A DNA stretch of 64,000 bases from Siphonodentalium dalli. Its lineage: Eukaryota; Mollusca; Scaphopoda; Gadilida; Siphonodentaliidae. The stretch is taken from assembly GCA_032622095.1 (NCBI GenBank), contig CP136061.1, forward strand, positions 134,749,587 through 134,813,586. The letters are read 5' to 3'. Positions 43,061-54,835 of the stretch are shown here, piece by piece. Position 1 is the first letter of the stretch. Every line of letters starts with the position of its first letter. The position numbers were made by a program, and so were the translations under genes. The notes beneath the pieces were generated by a model that saw only the letters and a list, made by a program, of their open reading frames with translations, did no database searches and was not told where the DNA came from.

Positions 43061-46000
43061 CCAGGCACGTATGATGGGGTGGGTGGGTGTCTCTCGAGTC
43101 CGAAAAGCAGGTTTTTCCTCCATTTCTGCTATTGAGTCTTATTTTGATGTGTTTTGAACAGAAACAGGTCATATATAGTTAATAGCAATGCGATCTATTA
43201 TATATTTTGGAAGATCTGTGTGTGTCTGTCTGTCTGTCTGTGTGATCGCGATGGACTCGAAGACCGCCGAGCCGATTTCGATGAAACTTGGTATGTGGGG
43301 GTATTTTCGGCCGGGGGGTGGCATGGGCCTATTAATTTTCAGATCCGATGTCAACTTTTCACGTGCCGAGGTCAAATCTGTTTTTACGCTGTGTTACGGG
43401 ACTTTCATTAGAGTTCGGTGCTTACAAATCGATTCGAAACAGCGCGAATAATAAAATGCCAGTCATAATAATGTCACTGTGAGAATCTTTCGTGTTTCCT
43501 CTTTCCAACGATATATAATGCGTATGTATCCGTTTTAGTTATCTGCCTCAATTATCAAGAAGAAGTGGTACTATCTTCCATCGGGATAAAAACAATGCGT
43601 AACTTCTATGACGTCGTTAGATGTCATAACGTTAGATCACGTTAACGCTTAACCGGCCGATGCATTTGACTGTTTCAGACGTCTTGGCGATATCTCTGGC
43701 ACCGATGGTAATTTATCTTTACGTTGAAACTTGATAATTAATGAGCGTGTGTATGACCTTCAAAATGATCAATTCAATGTCAAATCGGGTAAAACCGGAT
43801 GGATTTCGACGGGCACGTTTGTCTGGTACTTTTGTCCGGGCAGTGTTTTGGACTGTAACTTCTATGACGTCGTTAGAGTTCATAACGTTAGATCACGTTA
43901 ACGCTTAACCGGCCGATGCATTTGACTGTTTCAGACGTCTTGGCGATATCTCTGGCACCGATGGTAATTTATCTTTACGTTGAAACTTGATAATTAATGA
44001 GCGTGTGTATATGAGGCGCGTTTATATACTTGAGTGGAAATCAAATCGGGTTAAAAGGTCAAATTGGGTAAAACCGGATGGATTTCGACGGGTACTTTTG
44101 TCGGGTACTTTTGTTCGGGCAGTGTTTTGGACGGGTCAAATCGTGACCCCACTTGACCTTGGCCTTCAAAATAGACAATTCAAGGTCAAACCCCGGACGA
44201 AGTCGGGTCACCTTCTAGTCTATTATATATTTTGGAAGATCTGTTTGTGTGTGTGTGTGTAATCGATGAACTCGAAAACGGCCGACCCGATTTCGATGAA
44301 ACTTGGTATGTGGGGGGTATTTTCGGCCGGGGGGTGACATAGACCTATTGATTTTCAGATCCGAAATCAACTTTTCACGTGCCGAGGTCAAATCTGTTTT
44401 ACGGGACTTTCATTTGAGTTCGGTGCTTACAAATCGATTCGAAACAGCGCGAGTAATAAAATTCCAGTCATAATAATGACACTGTGAGAATCTTTCGTGT
44501 TTCCTCTTTGCAACGATATATAATGCGTATGTATCCGTTTTAGATATCTGCCTCAATTATCAAGAAGAAGTGGTACTATCTTCCATCAGGATAAAAAACA
44601 ATGCGTAACTTCTATGACGTCGTTAGAGATCATAACGTTAGATCACGTTAACGCTTAACCGGCCGATGCATTTGACTGTTTCAGACGTCTTGGCGATGTC
44701 TCGGGCACCGATGGTAATTTATCTTTACGTTGAAACTTGATAGTATATGAGGCGCGTTGTTTATATACTTGAGTGGAAATCAAATAGGGTTAAACTGGCG
44801 GATTTTTACGGACGAAATTTGATGCATAGGGTATCTCGGTATCCGCTGGGCCGATTTCCCGGTATCCGCTGGGCCGATTTCCACCATTTTTGGGGTGTTG
44901 GTGTTTGACCCCACCTGACCTTGACCTTCAAAATGGTCAATTCAAGGTAAAAGCCCGGACGAAGTCGGGTCACCTTCTAGTACTATATATAGAGGTTATC
45001 AGAAGTTGGATCAGTTGCACAATGGCCAACAATAACCCAAATTCAACTTGATAGAAAAAGAAACTGCGCTATTGGAAAAATAAAATTTAATCAGGGTTCC
45101 ATCTACTGATACAACAAAATAAGAATAACTATGCAGAACTCAGCTGAAAATAAGCGATAAAATGAAAGCACACTTGACCATATGTGACATGGAAATAAAG
45201 ATATAATAAATATTGGAATAAAATAGACTTTTGACAACGTAAAACATAAAATCTTAACATATAAATTGATGGCCAGCCAGGCCAGCTTGAACAATTTCAA
45301 ATTGTTTTCCAAGTTAATGTGGATCAGCTTGCAATGTTAATCACAGTAACAAAGATTTTATCTTCACTGATATCGTGATCAAAACAGATGTGAGATTGGG
45401 CTATCCATCCATATGTTATTACCAATTATTACGAAGCCTATATATTACTTCAGGCAGTGGCTACCAGCCTGCCATTGGTATATCATGGTTATGTTTGGTA
45501 TTTGTATTATTGTTCAAACTGGGATGAACTGGGATGAACAGTAGTATTTCCACATGTTTTGATAAACAATTTGGTTCAAGCAATATATCACATAGCAAAT
45601 ATAAAAATATCAAATAATCTGAAATGTGTTGTACCATGTAGTCTGTAGAATACTCAAATTTGATTATGTGACTAGATCATGTGACTATATATTATGAAAA
45701 TGAATAAATAAAATAAATATTTTGATAAAAACTTTGGCACTCTGCCTATCCCTAGAAATGTGATTATGTTGTCACATTTCTTGATTAATGACACTTATAT
45801 GATAAATTCAAATAGTATCGTTATCTTCATTATGCACTGTTCTATTAAAATATCGCGCAATAAACTATGATAATCAGGGATAATCAGCTATTTGGTTGGT
45901 CAATTTTTTCGCAAATTTAGGGGGGTGGGTGTCCAAAACTGACCGGAAAAAAATTCCTGAAACGGAAAAAAAGGGTGGGTGTCCAAAATTGCCTGGAAAA

Positions 46001-46080
46001 AAAGGCCGGAAACGGAAGAAATTGGGTGGGTGGGTCCCCCTAGGCCCGAAAACATAAAAATGATCATACGTGCCTGGAAA
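43061..46080. mobile_element. 3-kb insertion inside a family A element
   Basis: The edges CCAGGCACGTATGAT (43061-43075) and ATCATACGTGCCTGG (46063-46077) are inverse. Just inside, GGGTGGGTGGGT with CCGAAAA occurs in the same orientation at both ends. The first half is a set of internal direct repeats (43187-43757, 43853-44010, 44218-44765). The right end has two units of a roughly 60-bp repeat (GGGTGGGTGTCCAAAA, GGAAAAAAA). 45000-45890 is AT-rich and unrecognised. No ORF has a known domain. The edges fit an insertion, but no exact target duplication could be read because the target is itself repetitive. Confidence 0.6.
43187..44980 (+). repeat. Internal direct repeats with GTCTGTCTGTCTG and CCGATTTCGATGAAACTTGG words
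   Basis: Two long copies (43187-43757 and 44218-44765) and one partial copy (43853-44010) share AAGATCTGTGTG, GCCGATTTCGATGAAACTTG, TTTTCACGTGCCGAGGTCAA, TTCTATGACGTCGTTAGA, AACGTTAGATCACGTTAACG and CGTCTTGGCGAT. Each long unit closes with GACGAAGTCGGGTCACCTTC (about 44200 and 44960). This style is common in non-autonomous repeats of marine invertebrates. The element class is not clear. Confidence 0.75.
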
Positions 46081-46101
46081 TTTTTTCCGCCCCCCCCCCC
46101 T

Positions 46102-46355
46102 GCATTCTTAAGAATTTTTATAATTTTTATATCATGATTTCTTACTTTCTTTAACAATTATTTATCCTTTTTTTTTACTTCATTTTTTTCTTTACATTTT
46201 TTAACAATAATAAAAAATAATGTAAAATAATTTGTTAGGCCAATGCATTCTCTTATATATGGGAGGCGACCTATGGTCGACTCGCATGTATAAGATAATG
46301 CATTGGCACAGAGTTTTCGAAAAAATTCAGGAAGCTCCCGTCATGAAAGCGTTAA
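46102..46355. mobile_element. Family A element, right part of the split copy (copy 5)
   Basis: The AT spacer resumes at about 46102. It is followed by the right hairpin (46238-46306) and the terminus GGAAGCTCCCGTCATGAAAG with CG-TTAA (46352-46355). Confidence 0.7.
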
Positions 46356-46948
46356 TATATGAATTATTAAATTAGTGAATAATTTTCAACTTTCCGCCCA
46401 AAGGCTGTTTATTTTACTATATCAGGAAAATATGAGAACTATCGCTCGTTATCGTTGCACCCATTAGATTTTCAAAGCCTGACTTTCTTAGGCGATATAA
46501 TTCCTATCACTCTAATAAAGATATATTGTTGATATATATAGGCCTAAGTATTACATACGTGGACTTATATTCATATCCGAAATGTGATGATAACAAACAA
46601 CTACCAAGTCCAATTAGAGGACTGAGAATTATCATCCGTTTTAGAAGGCCATATTTTTTACAGACAGTTGGGGGTTTGAAATCTCTATTTTGTCACATCG
46701 TTGTCCGGTTTCGGGGGTCGGGGTATGGTCAAATAACGAGCGTATATTCAATTATGTGCGGGGTATTGAGAAAAGCTGATATATTTTTGTAACAGCGGTG
46801 ATTTGTGTCAGTATTTGCCTGTGTGTTTTAGTATTCATTTATTTAGTATTCATAAATGTCCGTCTAATGCGACATATTATCGTCAATGGTCAACATAAAT
46901 CATTCTTACTTGTCAAGTTCCCTGATCAGATTAAGTCGATTACTCTCT
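46356..46948. other. Unclassified region
   Basis: An 88-codon frame (46526-46792) has no recognised domain. Confidence 0.3.
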
Positions 46949-47060
46949 GACGATGATGATGATGATGATGATGATGGCAGAAATGATAACACGATGACAA
47001 CGACGACGATGAGCATGATGATAATGAAGTAGAAGGCGACATCGATGATGACGACGACGA
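46949..47060 (+). repeat. (GAT)n / (GAC)n microsatellite
   Basis: Nine GAT units (46950-46976) are followed by scrambled GAC/GAT triplets. It abuts the left flank of the next element. Confidence 0.85.
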
Positions 47061-47100
47061 ATATAAGTCAATTGGGAGGTCGCTGTACTATGCATAGGTG

Positions 47101-47428
47101 TATGGGAGGCCAAATTCACATTTATATCAGCGCAATTAATTTTCCATATATGGCTAAACCCCCAGTTAATTAATGAATAAATCCAATAGAAAATTAATTG
47201 CGCTGAAGCGCAATTATTTTCCCATATATGGGCACACCCAGTTAATTAATGAATAAATCCAATAGAAAATGATCTATTCAGTGGTGTAAGCTTGTAACAA
47301 TAATTGCGCTTCAGCGCAATTGATATGAATCAAGCTGGATTGCACTGAAGCGCAATTGAATTACGATGAAGCACAATTGGATTGCGCTGAAGCGCAATTA
47401 TTAATAAATGTGAATTTGGCCTCCCATA
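47101..47428. mobile_element. 328-bp MITE with internal AATTGCGCTGAAGCGCAATT palindromes (family O)
   Basis: The ends TATGGGAGGCCAAATTCACA and its inverse extend to about 25 bp. The flanks TAGGTG (47095-47100) and TAGGAG (47429-47434) look like a 6-bp target duplication with one change. Inside, an 18-20 bp palindrome ATTGCGCTGAAGCGCAAT or TTCAGCG variant occurs about five times (near 47200, 47301, 47339, 47360, 47381). An 80-bp segment with CCAGTTAATTAATGAATAAA is directly duplicated (47150-47205, 47222-47268). Confidence 0.8.
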
Positions 47429-47676
47429 TAGGAGTACATAGATGTATCTTCGTCGTTCTACTTTGAACATACTGTACTGTTTTCTGAATATCCTACAATG
47501 GAATGAGATAAAGTATATATAACGACATAACACACGCTGGCACTTACACACACCGATAATCAATAACATAAATAGCGTTCATTCTTAATTTCTTCCTGAT
47601 ATGGTAAAATAAAGAGCGATAGATGAAAATATCATGCCAGGAATCTCTGCTCTGACTACGCTCGTAAAGATGAAAA
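47429..47676. other. Spacer
   Basis: Nothing was seen apart from the target flank. Confidence 0.3.
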
Positions 47677-50233
47677 ATTTCACCAGTTGAAAACCTGGGA
47701 ACTTTTTGTTCTGACGAGGAACTTTCTAACTTTCACTGGGGGCCCACCGCTCCTGTTAACTCCCTCCGAAATCGCACAATGGTCCAGTGCGCATCGATAA
47801 ATGCTAAGTTGCCCTCTCTGAATTTTATTAAAATTAGCGGCAAGGCACTTAAAATGGTAAGTATTTTCTTAAAAATACAAATTATTCTTTCGAAATTGAA
47901 TTGTGATCTTTCAATATCACCGCCTGTATCTGTGTGAGTTGATTTTGATTTGTAGCGCTCATGGAAGATTGAACAATCGGGAGTTTGTCACTTCGTTTTC
48001 GACATTTTACCGTAACCTTCGATGATAAAGTTTGTTTTTAGACCAGAAATTGGACATTCCAATGGGCAAACCATAGTTTTCTGGTAAGTTTGTTATCTCC
48101 GGAGACCGGGACACGAAAATGCAAACATACACGGAAAAATCTGAACAGGTCTACAGGTGGCACATTAAAAGACAAGCACACATCGGGTCCAGTGCCGAAT
48201 ATTTATGGCTCCAGATCGAAAACGAGCAAAAATGTTAAGCTCCAGTGCGCACCCACGATAAATAATTTCGATATCGCCCATAATTAATCGAGAATTTTGT
48301 AGATTATAGGCATTATAGCCGAGCAAAATGACATTCTGTCTAATATTTGTCTCTGCGCTTTGCAGGGCTAATATAGATGTTACCATTGCAAAATATATAA
48401 GGCGGCTAAGTGTCAAATAGTAACAGATCCTTTAACTTTATGATGCAAACCTGACATTTGGCATGAATGGCTAGTGTATGTCAATTATAAAGACATAATC
48501 GAGGCTACCTTTGACTATGACCTGATAACAATACAATTAAAGTAATGTGAAACACTCCGATAGGGTGACCAAATATAAATGGAGGGTAATATTGCTCAAA
48601 GTAGTTATTTTTTACAAATATTAAATCCAAACTGACAACACACACCGTCATTATAATGTATTTTAATTAAATTTAGTGACTCTCGATAGCGAAATCGTGT
48701 TCGTTACTTTATCGCCGATAGTTGCGTCCCGAATCGAGACGTACATATTTACAATTGAGCGTAGTTCACATGATGTTTTGTATGGAGTGGTACGGTCGAT
48801 TTGCTTGAAATTTTCGATGATGTATAGTAGAATGCTACATTCCTCCTGTTGGCATAGTGCCTGAATACCAACTTAATAGCTTAACGCACCCGAACAAGTC
48901 CATAATATGTCTTTAAAGGCAAGACGTTTAAAGGCCCACTTAATTTTCGAACCCCCAGACAGTTTTATATAAAATACATGCCATATTATATACCATATGA
49001 AAGAGGATGCTCCAAAACATTGTAATATCAACTTATTCGGTGTAATAAACTGTGAACATGTTGTTTTTGTTGAGATACCGACTTGGTGTTCTGTGCTTAA
49101 GTTTCATTATTTTCAATGGAAGGGGAATACGATATAGAGTTATTCCCCTTCCTTTCTTTTTATGATTTCAGCTGTTTTCTATTTCTCTATGGGCATCTTC
49201 TGAGACACAGACGTTTCAAATGGTGATGAATTATTGTATTTTAATCATATGTTATGGCACATATTGTTATTAAAACCGTATATCAAGGCACTATAACAAA
49301 TATAATCGGTGACTCGAAAATTAAATGGGCCTTTGAGCACAAACTAATCACAAAAAAACTAAATCATATCACCTTTATGGTGGCAAGAAGTGTAAACGGC
49401 ACTAATTTCTCGCAAACGGATTCGTAGTCATCAATTCTGCGAAAAAGGTTTCTGGACCATACGAAAAATTTACTGCTATAAGCTATTCTTATTCTTATCA
49501 GTTGTAGTTCAGTATGCGAAAGGTGTCTAGTGATTTGATCACCGACGACGCAAAGCGAAACCGACTCACAATGATATAAATCATGCATGCATTCTCGAAC
49601 TGGAACCTTCACCTTCTGTGCTATACATTATTAAAGGTACGGTTGGCCTTGGCGGTGGGTATCCTGTAAAAATATTTCCACCCGTCAATCACCGCCACAA
49701 ACAGAAAGAACATCAAAATGTAGACAGACTTTGTCCGTATACAAATAGGAAATATCGCATAAACAGTATGTTATTGTCATTTGTTTGACCATTGTTATGT
49801 AAACAAAAGCATAAAAAGTTACTTTTCTGGTGTTTGTTTATATTATGATGGTAAACATAAAGAGCGTTCTTTGTTGGTGAATTCCTGATATGGAACAAAT
49901 AAAGAACGTTTATGCCATTTTTGTGTGATTAGCCAGTAGCATTGTGCTGTCTTCTGTAACACAATCAGGCTCTTGCTTAGGTAAAATAAAGTAGGTCTTT
50001 ATGATAACATGCTGTTTACGCGATAGTCATGGTATATATGAACGAAACTGTATGCATTTTTAAGTTTTTCTGTTTACGGTGATTGAAACAAATATGAATA
50101 TTTTCGACAACTAAGGCCTCACGTGCCTTTAAAGAACAGCTATTAACCAAAAAATATGCTACCCGCGTAATGTCCTAATAGTTATTAACAGTTATCCGTC
50201 AAAAAAAGTTCCCAGGTTTTTGACTGGTGGAAT
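47677..50233. mobile_element. Possible 2.6-kb element bounded by CACCAGT...CTGGGAACTTTTT ends (family K)
   Basis: Left CACCAGTTGAAAACCTGGGA with ACTTTTT (47681-47707) and right, in inverse, CACCAGTCAAAAACCTGGGA with ACTTTTT (50203-50229). The same end sequence occurs in two direct repeats at 53.1 and 54.6 kb. Inside are repeat L copy 2 (48531-48918) and several domain-free short frames (48090-49898). The matched ends are only about 35 bp, so a chance pairing of two family members is possible. Confidence 0.45.
48531..48918 (+). repeat. Dispersed repeat L, copy 2
   Basis: Collinear with 38113-38500, in the same orientation. The shared edges end at ATAATATGTCTTTAAA. Flanking sequences differ, so this is a true dispersed repeat rather than a long segmental duplication. 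Confidence 0.75.
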
Positions 50234-50963
50234 ATAATCACTGCACAGTATAGATTCATGACATGATCTTGCAAACTTGAGAGACCGAAAACACCTCAGT
50301 ATGTATTAGACATCCCGATTTTGTCCTACTTTGTTTGGTATAGTAACTACGCATGTTGTATGCCTTATGTCAGATATGTGTAACTTAATTCGATTCTATA
50401 TGATTTATAGCATTCCGGAATGCAGAAAATGTCATGACACCAAACATAAATTCCATTGAAAAAAATCTGTCTACATAACATTAAACTGCCGTTCAATGAA
50501 GTATCAAACCCGTTCTTGATTGTTAATGGGCGGCTATGTAGTTTTTAAATGGAAGTCGGGTTACATATTTTGCAGTTGTGCCAACTATGTCGAGCTTTTA
50601 CAACAGTTTGGGCGAACGTCGCTGAAATTTATGTCCTATCAATTTCAGGAGTTCATGGGTTAGTTAATATGGATTATGATTTTATGACGACATGACGATT
50701 ATGTAATAGGAAATTAAAGACATCCAAAAAAAATTAGATCGTTGCCGTGAGCCCGATGATTTGATGGTCGGATATCGACTTTCAAAAGAGGAAGCCTAAC
50801 CACGATTTGAATTTTTGTCAGCCCAGTGATCACCTTTTATAAAATGCGTCAGTGCTTCTGTCGCACAGAACCGGTAGATAGTAAAAAGTGTTCCATTTTT
50901 TTCTCAACATTTTACTTGATATGGATGATTTTGTGGATTATCACAATGTATGTGCCAACATAT
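50234..50963. other. Mostly unclassified, contains repeat I copy 2
   Basis: 50740-50825 matches 10855-10945 (GAGCCCGATGA, ATCGACTTTCAAA, TTTGAATTTTTGTCAG). The rest shows nothing. Confidence 0.4.
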
Positions 50964-51460
50964 CCTCATGCAAAATAGGTTCACAATGGATGTAAAATTT
51001 ACATAGGTTCACATTGGACTTATTTTTTTCTCAAATAAGCCCATAGTGAGCTTATACCAGTTATTATGTTGAATGGCGCGGGTCGCAATGAAAACACATC
51101 ATAAAGAGCGTGAATATGGTAAGTCGTGTTGAAAAAAAGGTAGATTAAATAGTGCCAATATGGGCTTGTTTCGTATTGAAATAAGCATTATACGGGCTTA
51201 TTTTAAACGCCGCGTTTTACACCCGTATACAGAGCGTATTTGTTCATCAAATACGCTCTATATGGGCTTAAAACTACAGGCTCCTGATTTTTTGTTTACT
51301 AAAATACCAATATAGACCAGTGACTGATATATTGGGATATTAGGCTTTCACTATACCAGTGACTGTTATATTGGTATTTTAGTACCCCCCCCCAGGAGCC
51401 TGTGCTTAAAACGCGACATTCAAAATAAGCCGATATTGTGCTTATTTTGACGAGAACAGG
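50964..51460 (+). repeat. Dispersed repeat M, copy 1, interrupted by a small MITE
   Basis: It is collinear with 58171-58518. Blocks: ATAGGTTCACA, AAATAAGCCCATA, GTGAAAACACAT, TATAAAGAGCGTGAAT, TAGTGCCAATAT, ACGGGCTTATTTT, CAAATACGCTCTATATGGGC and TTAAAA, then, after the insertion, ACGCGACATT and AAAATAAGCC. The sequence itself is rich in inverted GGGCTTATTT words and an AGAGCGTATTT/AAATACGCTCT hairpin. Confidence 0.8.
51274..51403. mobile_element. 130-bp hairpin MITE with 8-bp target duplication GCTTAAAA
   Basis: The ends ACAGGCTCCTG and CAGGAGCCTGT are inverse. The next palindromic layer TACTAAAATACCAATATA / TATATTGGTATTTTAGTA and the pair CCAGTGACTG complete a hairpin. GCTTAAAA flanks both sides (51266-51273, 51404-51411). 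The paralogous repeat at 58466-58476 has GGGCTTAAAATGCGAC, uninterrupted, which is the empty site. An 8-bp duplication points to hAT-type transposition. Two extra bases (CT) at the left edge are unexplained. Confidence 0.85.
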
Positions 51461-51500
51461 CTGGTATGATTGATGGTGATTGCAAGTATTTTTCATTTTT

Positions 51501-52226
51501 ATACGCCCGTTTTAAAAAAAACCTCTCCGTCCGTCCGTCCGCTTTGTTTCGAATTCGGGTTCCGCCCGCCAAATTTCACCAGAGTTACGGCCCCTTTTGT
51601 TGGAATTGGAAATTAATTTTGGTTTCCTGCTGATAACTTCAGTAAATCTGAACTGAATGGAATGAATTTTGGTATGAAAGTTAACTAGCCCAAAATACAG
51701 GTCAAGTTCGAATTTTGGGTTCCACTCGCAAATTTTTGCCGGAGTTATGGTCCTTGTCGACTTAGAATATGCCGATTATTTTGGTTTCCGGGTGATAACT
51801 TTAGTTTTAGTTGTCTGACTATTTGTATGTAGATTAGCCACATGAAAATACAAGTCAAGTTAGAATTTGGACTCGGTCCGCCCATTTTTCCGGGGTTATG
51901 GACCTTTTCGACTAAAACTTGCCGATTATTTGGTTTCCAGCTGATAACTAAAGTTTTAGTTATCTGAATGTTTTCAAATTTGGTATATAGATTACTCATA
52001 TATATGAAAATACAGATCAAGTTCGATTTTGGGTTCCATCCGCCAATTTTAACCGGATATATTGTCATTGTTGACTTATAATTTTGCGATTATTTTGGTT
52101 TCCGGGTGATAGCTTTAGTTATATTTATCTGTTAGTTTTAAAATTTGGCATATGGATTACTCGTTATGACCCTTTGTTGAAAATACCACGGGCGTATTTT
52201 GCCACGCGCTAGAGGTGCTCTTGTTT
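51501..52226 (+). mobile_element. Element with four tandem units of about 152-160 bp (family R)
   Basis: It starts ATACGCCCGTTTTAAAAA followed by CCGTCCGTCCGTCCG and ends CCACGCGCTAGAGGTGCTCT-TGTT. Units near 51550, 51705, 51857 and 52018 share GTTCGAATTTTGGGTTCC, CGCCAAATTT, CCGGAGTTATGG, CGATTATTTTGGTTTCC and GGTGATAACTTTAGTT. This head, tandem core and CTCTTGTT tail arrangement is a familiar type of non-autonomous repeat in marine invertebrate genomes, as I recall it. The mechanism is not evident here. Confidence 0.75.
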
Positions 52227-52299
52227 TGCCTTGTCAGTGGAAAGTGTTTCAGGAATTTATATCACAATTTCAGGTATAATTCACATGCAACATATAGAC

Positions 52300-52685
52300 C
52301 GGATTCGTCATCACAGGTTTAAACCTGGTCTTCGTAAATCGCCGTGACCGTAGGTCTAAGTGACGCATTCGTCATCTCTGGTTTAAGCCTGGTCCAGCCA
52401 GACCAATGGTTTAGCAGTAGTGTCCCTCTATCGTCGAGATAATTAATCGTACTTTCCTAATGCGGACCGCCTCGGGGATAAGTTTTTGTCAATTTCGATA
52501 TTTTTTGGCGTTTTATAAGCTTAAAGGCACGGGTAGCGTTCGTTGCAGAAATATTCATATGTGTACAGCATACCCACCGCCATCGCCGCCCGTATCTTTA
52601 AAACGGGAATTAAACCATCTAATTCGGAGGTCCAGCTAAACTCTAAACCAGCTTTTATCGAGGCTAAACTTGAGATGACGAATCC
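52300..52685. mobile_element. Inverted-repeat MITE with GGATTCGTCATC ends (family S)
   Basis: Left GGATTCGTCATCACAGGTTT-AAACC (52300-52325) with a second direct copy CATTCGTCATCTCTGGTTTA at 52367. The inverse GAGATGACGAATCC is at 52672-52685. Another inverse end, AAACCGGAGATGACGAATCC, lies at 54042-54061 and could pair with either left end, giving a 1.76-kb alternative. No ORF. Confidence 0.55.
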
Positions 52686-53051
52686 GTCTTTTCTTTATCC
52701 GGTTCAGAATTGTCAAACAATTAGTCAAAGGGTGGAGCTGTAAATAATCTCGAGTGAGGGCGTGTCTAAGTGGCGACTGCCGACTGGTGTTATCATGTCG
52801 CAGTTGACTCATTCGCACGCGAGCTTTGCTCAGATATGGACATGTTCCTTCAATATGATTTTTATAACTATATTGTGGGGTTTTTGTTTGGCTTGTTGCA
52901 ATCATAAATACTGGAGTTTTCTACGAATTAATTTTAAGGGTTCAACGTTTTAATTTTGAAACCAAAATGATGCTACTGCATGACCAGATTTGCAATCCTA
53001 AACTTATATTGCGACACATGTATGAGTCAATTTGAATATCTTATTTTAATG
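52686..53051. other. Unclassified spacer
   Basis: Nothing was supported. Confidence 0.3.
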
Positions 53052-53231
53052 TAGATCATGCCACAAAGCTCTACTAAATTCCCGTAATATTTCACCAGTT
53101 CAAAATTTGGGAACTTTTTGATTTTAAGCGTGACGGGAAATTTATGACATTGAAAAAAAAGCAACGCTTGTAATACATTTCTTTATTAAAAGATGTCCAT
53201 CTGCATGGTTGCCCACTTCCAACAGTTCAGA
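53052..53231 (+). repeat. Repeat K, copy at 53 kb
   Basis: GTAGATCATGCCACAAAGCT, AAATTCCCGTAATATTTCAC, GGGAACTTTTTGATTTT, TGACGGGAAATTTATGACAT, CATTTCTTTATTAAAAG and TGCATGGTTGCCCACTTCCA are shared with 54600-54778 at over 90 percent by eye. It contains the family K end sequence. Confidence 0.85.
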
Positions 53232-54599
53232 TGCCGCTTCTGGTGTGCACTCATAAGAAAATTGCCTTTACTTGACTAACCTCTTGGTCCAGGATTGACT
53301 CGATTACGTAGCCTTTATTCAGCGTCAGAGGGGCCTGCGGCTCCTTTGTTTGATCATTTGAACATTTTAATTAAAAAAAAAATTAATTACATTTAAAACA
53401 AAGAAATATTAATATCAATTAAAAAAAAAAAAATTCTTGTTAGATTCAAATCCTTAACAACACAATTATTTTTTTTTTAAATAATTTTTTTATTTTTAAA
53501 TCAAAATTTTTAAAACCTAACGCCGTTATACCATCCGAGTCACCACACCTAGTTTGGTTGAAATCGGTCCAGGGTATGGGAGAACAGTTGCGAACAGACA
53601 AACGAACATACAGATAGACAGCTCCTATATACCCTTTAATGTATACAGATATACATGTAAATACACCAAATTTTGTTTTTGCGGGTAAAGCATCTTGCAG
53701 AAAATCTATGACAAACAAAGTGATGAACAGAGCGGGAAACTCGTGTTGAGGGAATGCCCTTTGTCAGATTGATTTAAACCCAGAATGTGATAGGATTAAT
53801 GGTCCATCAGCGATACTTGTTTCTCAATGAATAAATCCAATGAGCGCGCACGCGTTCGCGATAATTTATGACGTGTCAATAACCATTATATCGGCCTGTC
53901 TTTTGGTCCGATTGGTATAAGAGGGTAGTTTGACTGCATCACCGAATCGAGTTGTCAATTAGTTGGCAATTGAACGACAAAAACGCCCGGTTTGGCTGGA
54001 CCGCCAATGTAGGTTTAAACCAGGTTTAAACTCGGAGGTTTAAACCGGAGATGACGAATCCAGCCAGAGACTTTAGCGGCAGAGAACGCAGCGGTTTAGA
54101 ACTGGTTAAAGAATCTTAACCCACGCAGGCTCTCATTATGTTTGTTCAAGAGCAGGGGTTGGACCAAGACCATCGATTGCTGAATGATAGTATAGTTGCA
54201 TTATATATGCATGCACCCACTATCTCAATTAGCTAATATCAGACATACTTATTCCAACATCTCGTCACATCGCATACTTTGTTATATATTTAACCATTCT
54301 ACAAAAATTGCAACATCCATTTATACACTATCATCTTATAAAATGAGGAAACTTATGAAATTGAATTTGTATTGATAATCAAATGGTATTAAACTTGCCA
54401 AGATAGGCTCCAAACTGTGTGGAAGTTGACACATTGCCATTTTGGAGACGAATTGTTAACGATGTTCATCATGGCTGCAGCCATCAATAATTGGACGACG
54501 CCCAGTCGTAACGAGCCTACTCGTAATAGATCATGTCACTTGTTGGCAAAATGGTTCAATTTCAGCGATCACCTGCCATGGACCCATGTCTTATTTTGA
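53232..54599. other. Unclassified region with A/T homopolymer tracts and an S-type end
   Basis: Long A and T runs occur at 53371-53490. 53510-53590 contains CGAGTCACCA-type words also seen near 38980. 54010-54061 has repeated AGGTTTAAAC and a family S end. No gene. Confidence 0.35.
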
Positions 54600-54835
54600 G
54601 TAGATCATGCCACAAAGCTCTACTAAATTCCCGTAATATTTCACAAGTTCAAAATCTGGGAACGTTTTGATTTTCTGCATGACGGGAAATTTATGACATT
54701 GAAAAAAAAGCAACGCATGTAATACATTTCTTTATTAAAAGCTGTCCCTGTGCATGGTTGCCCACTTCCAACAATTCAGTGGGTGTGCTGTTAAAATATT
54801 CACCTCCGTCAAAAACCGCCATAAACAGAAAGAAG
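54600..54835 (+). repeat. Repeat K, copy at 54.6 kb
   Basis: 54600-54778 matches 53052-53231. Its continuation GTGGGTGTGCTGTTAAAATA-TTCACC to AAACAGAAAGAA (54779-54835) matches 49656-49712 inside the 47.7-50.2 kb element, linking all three to one family. Confidence 0.8.
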
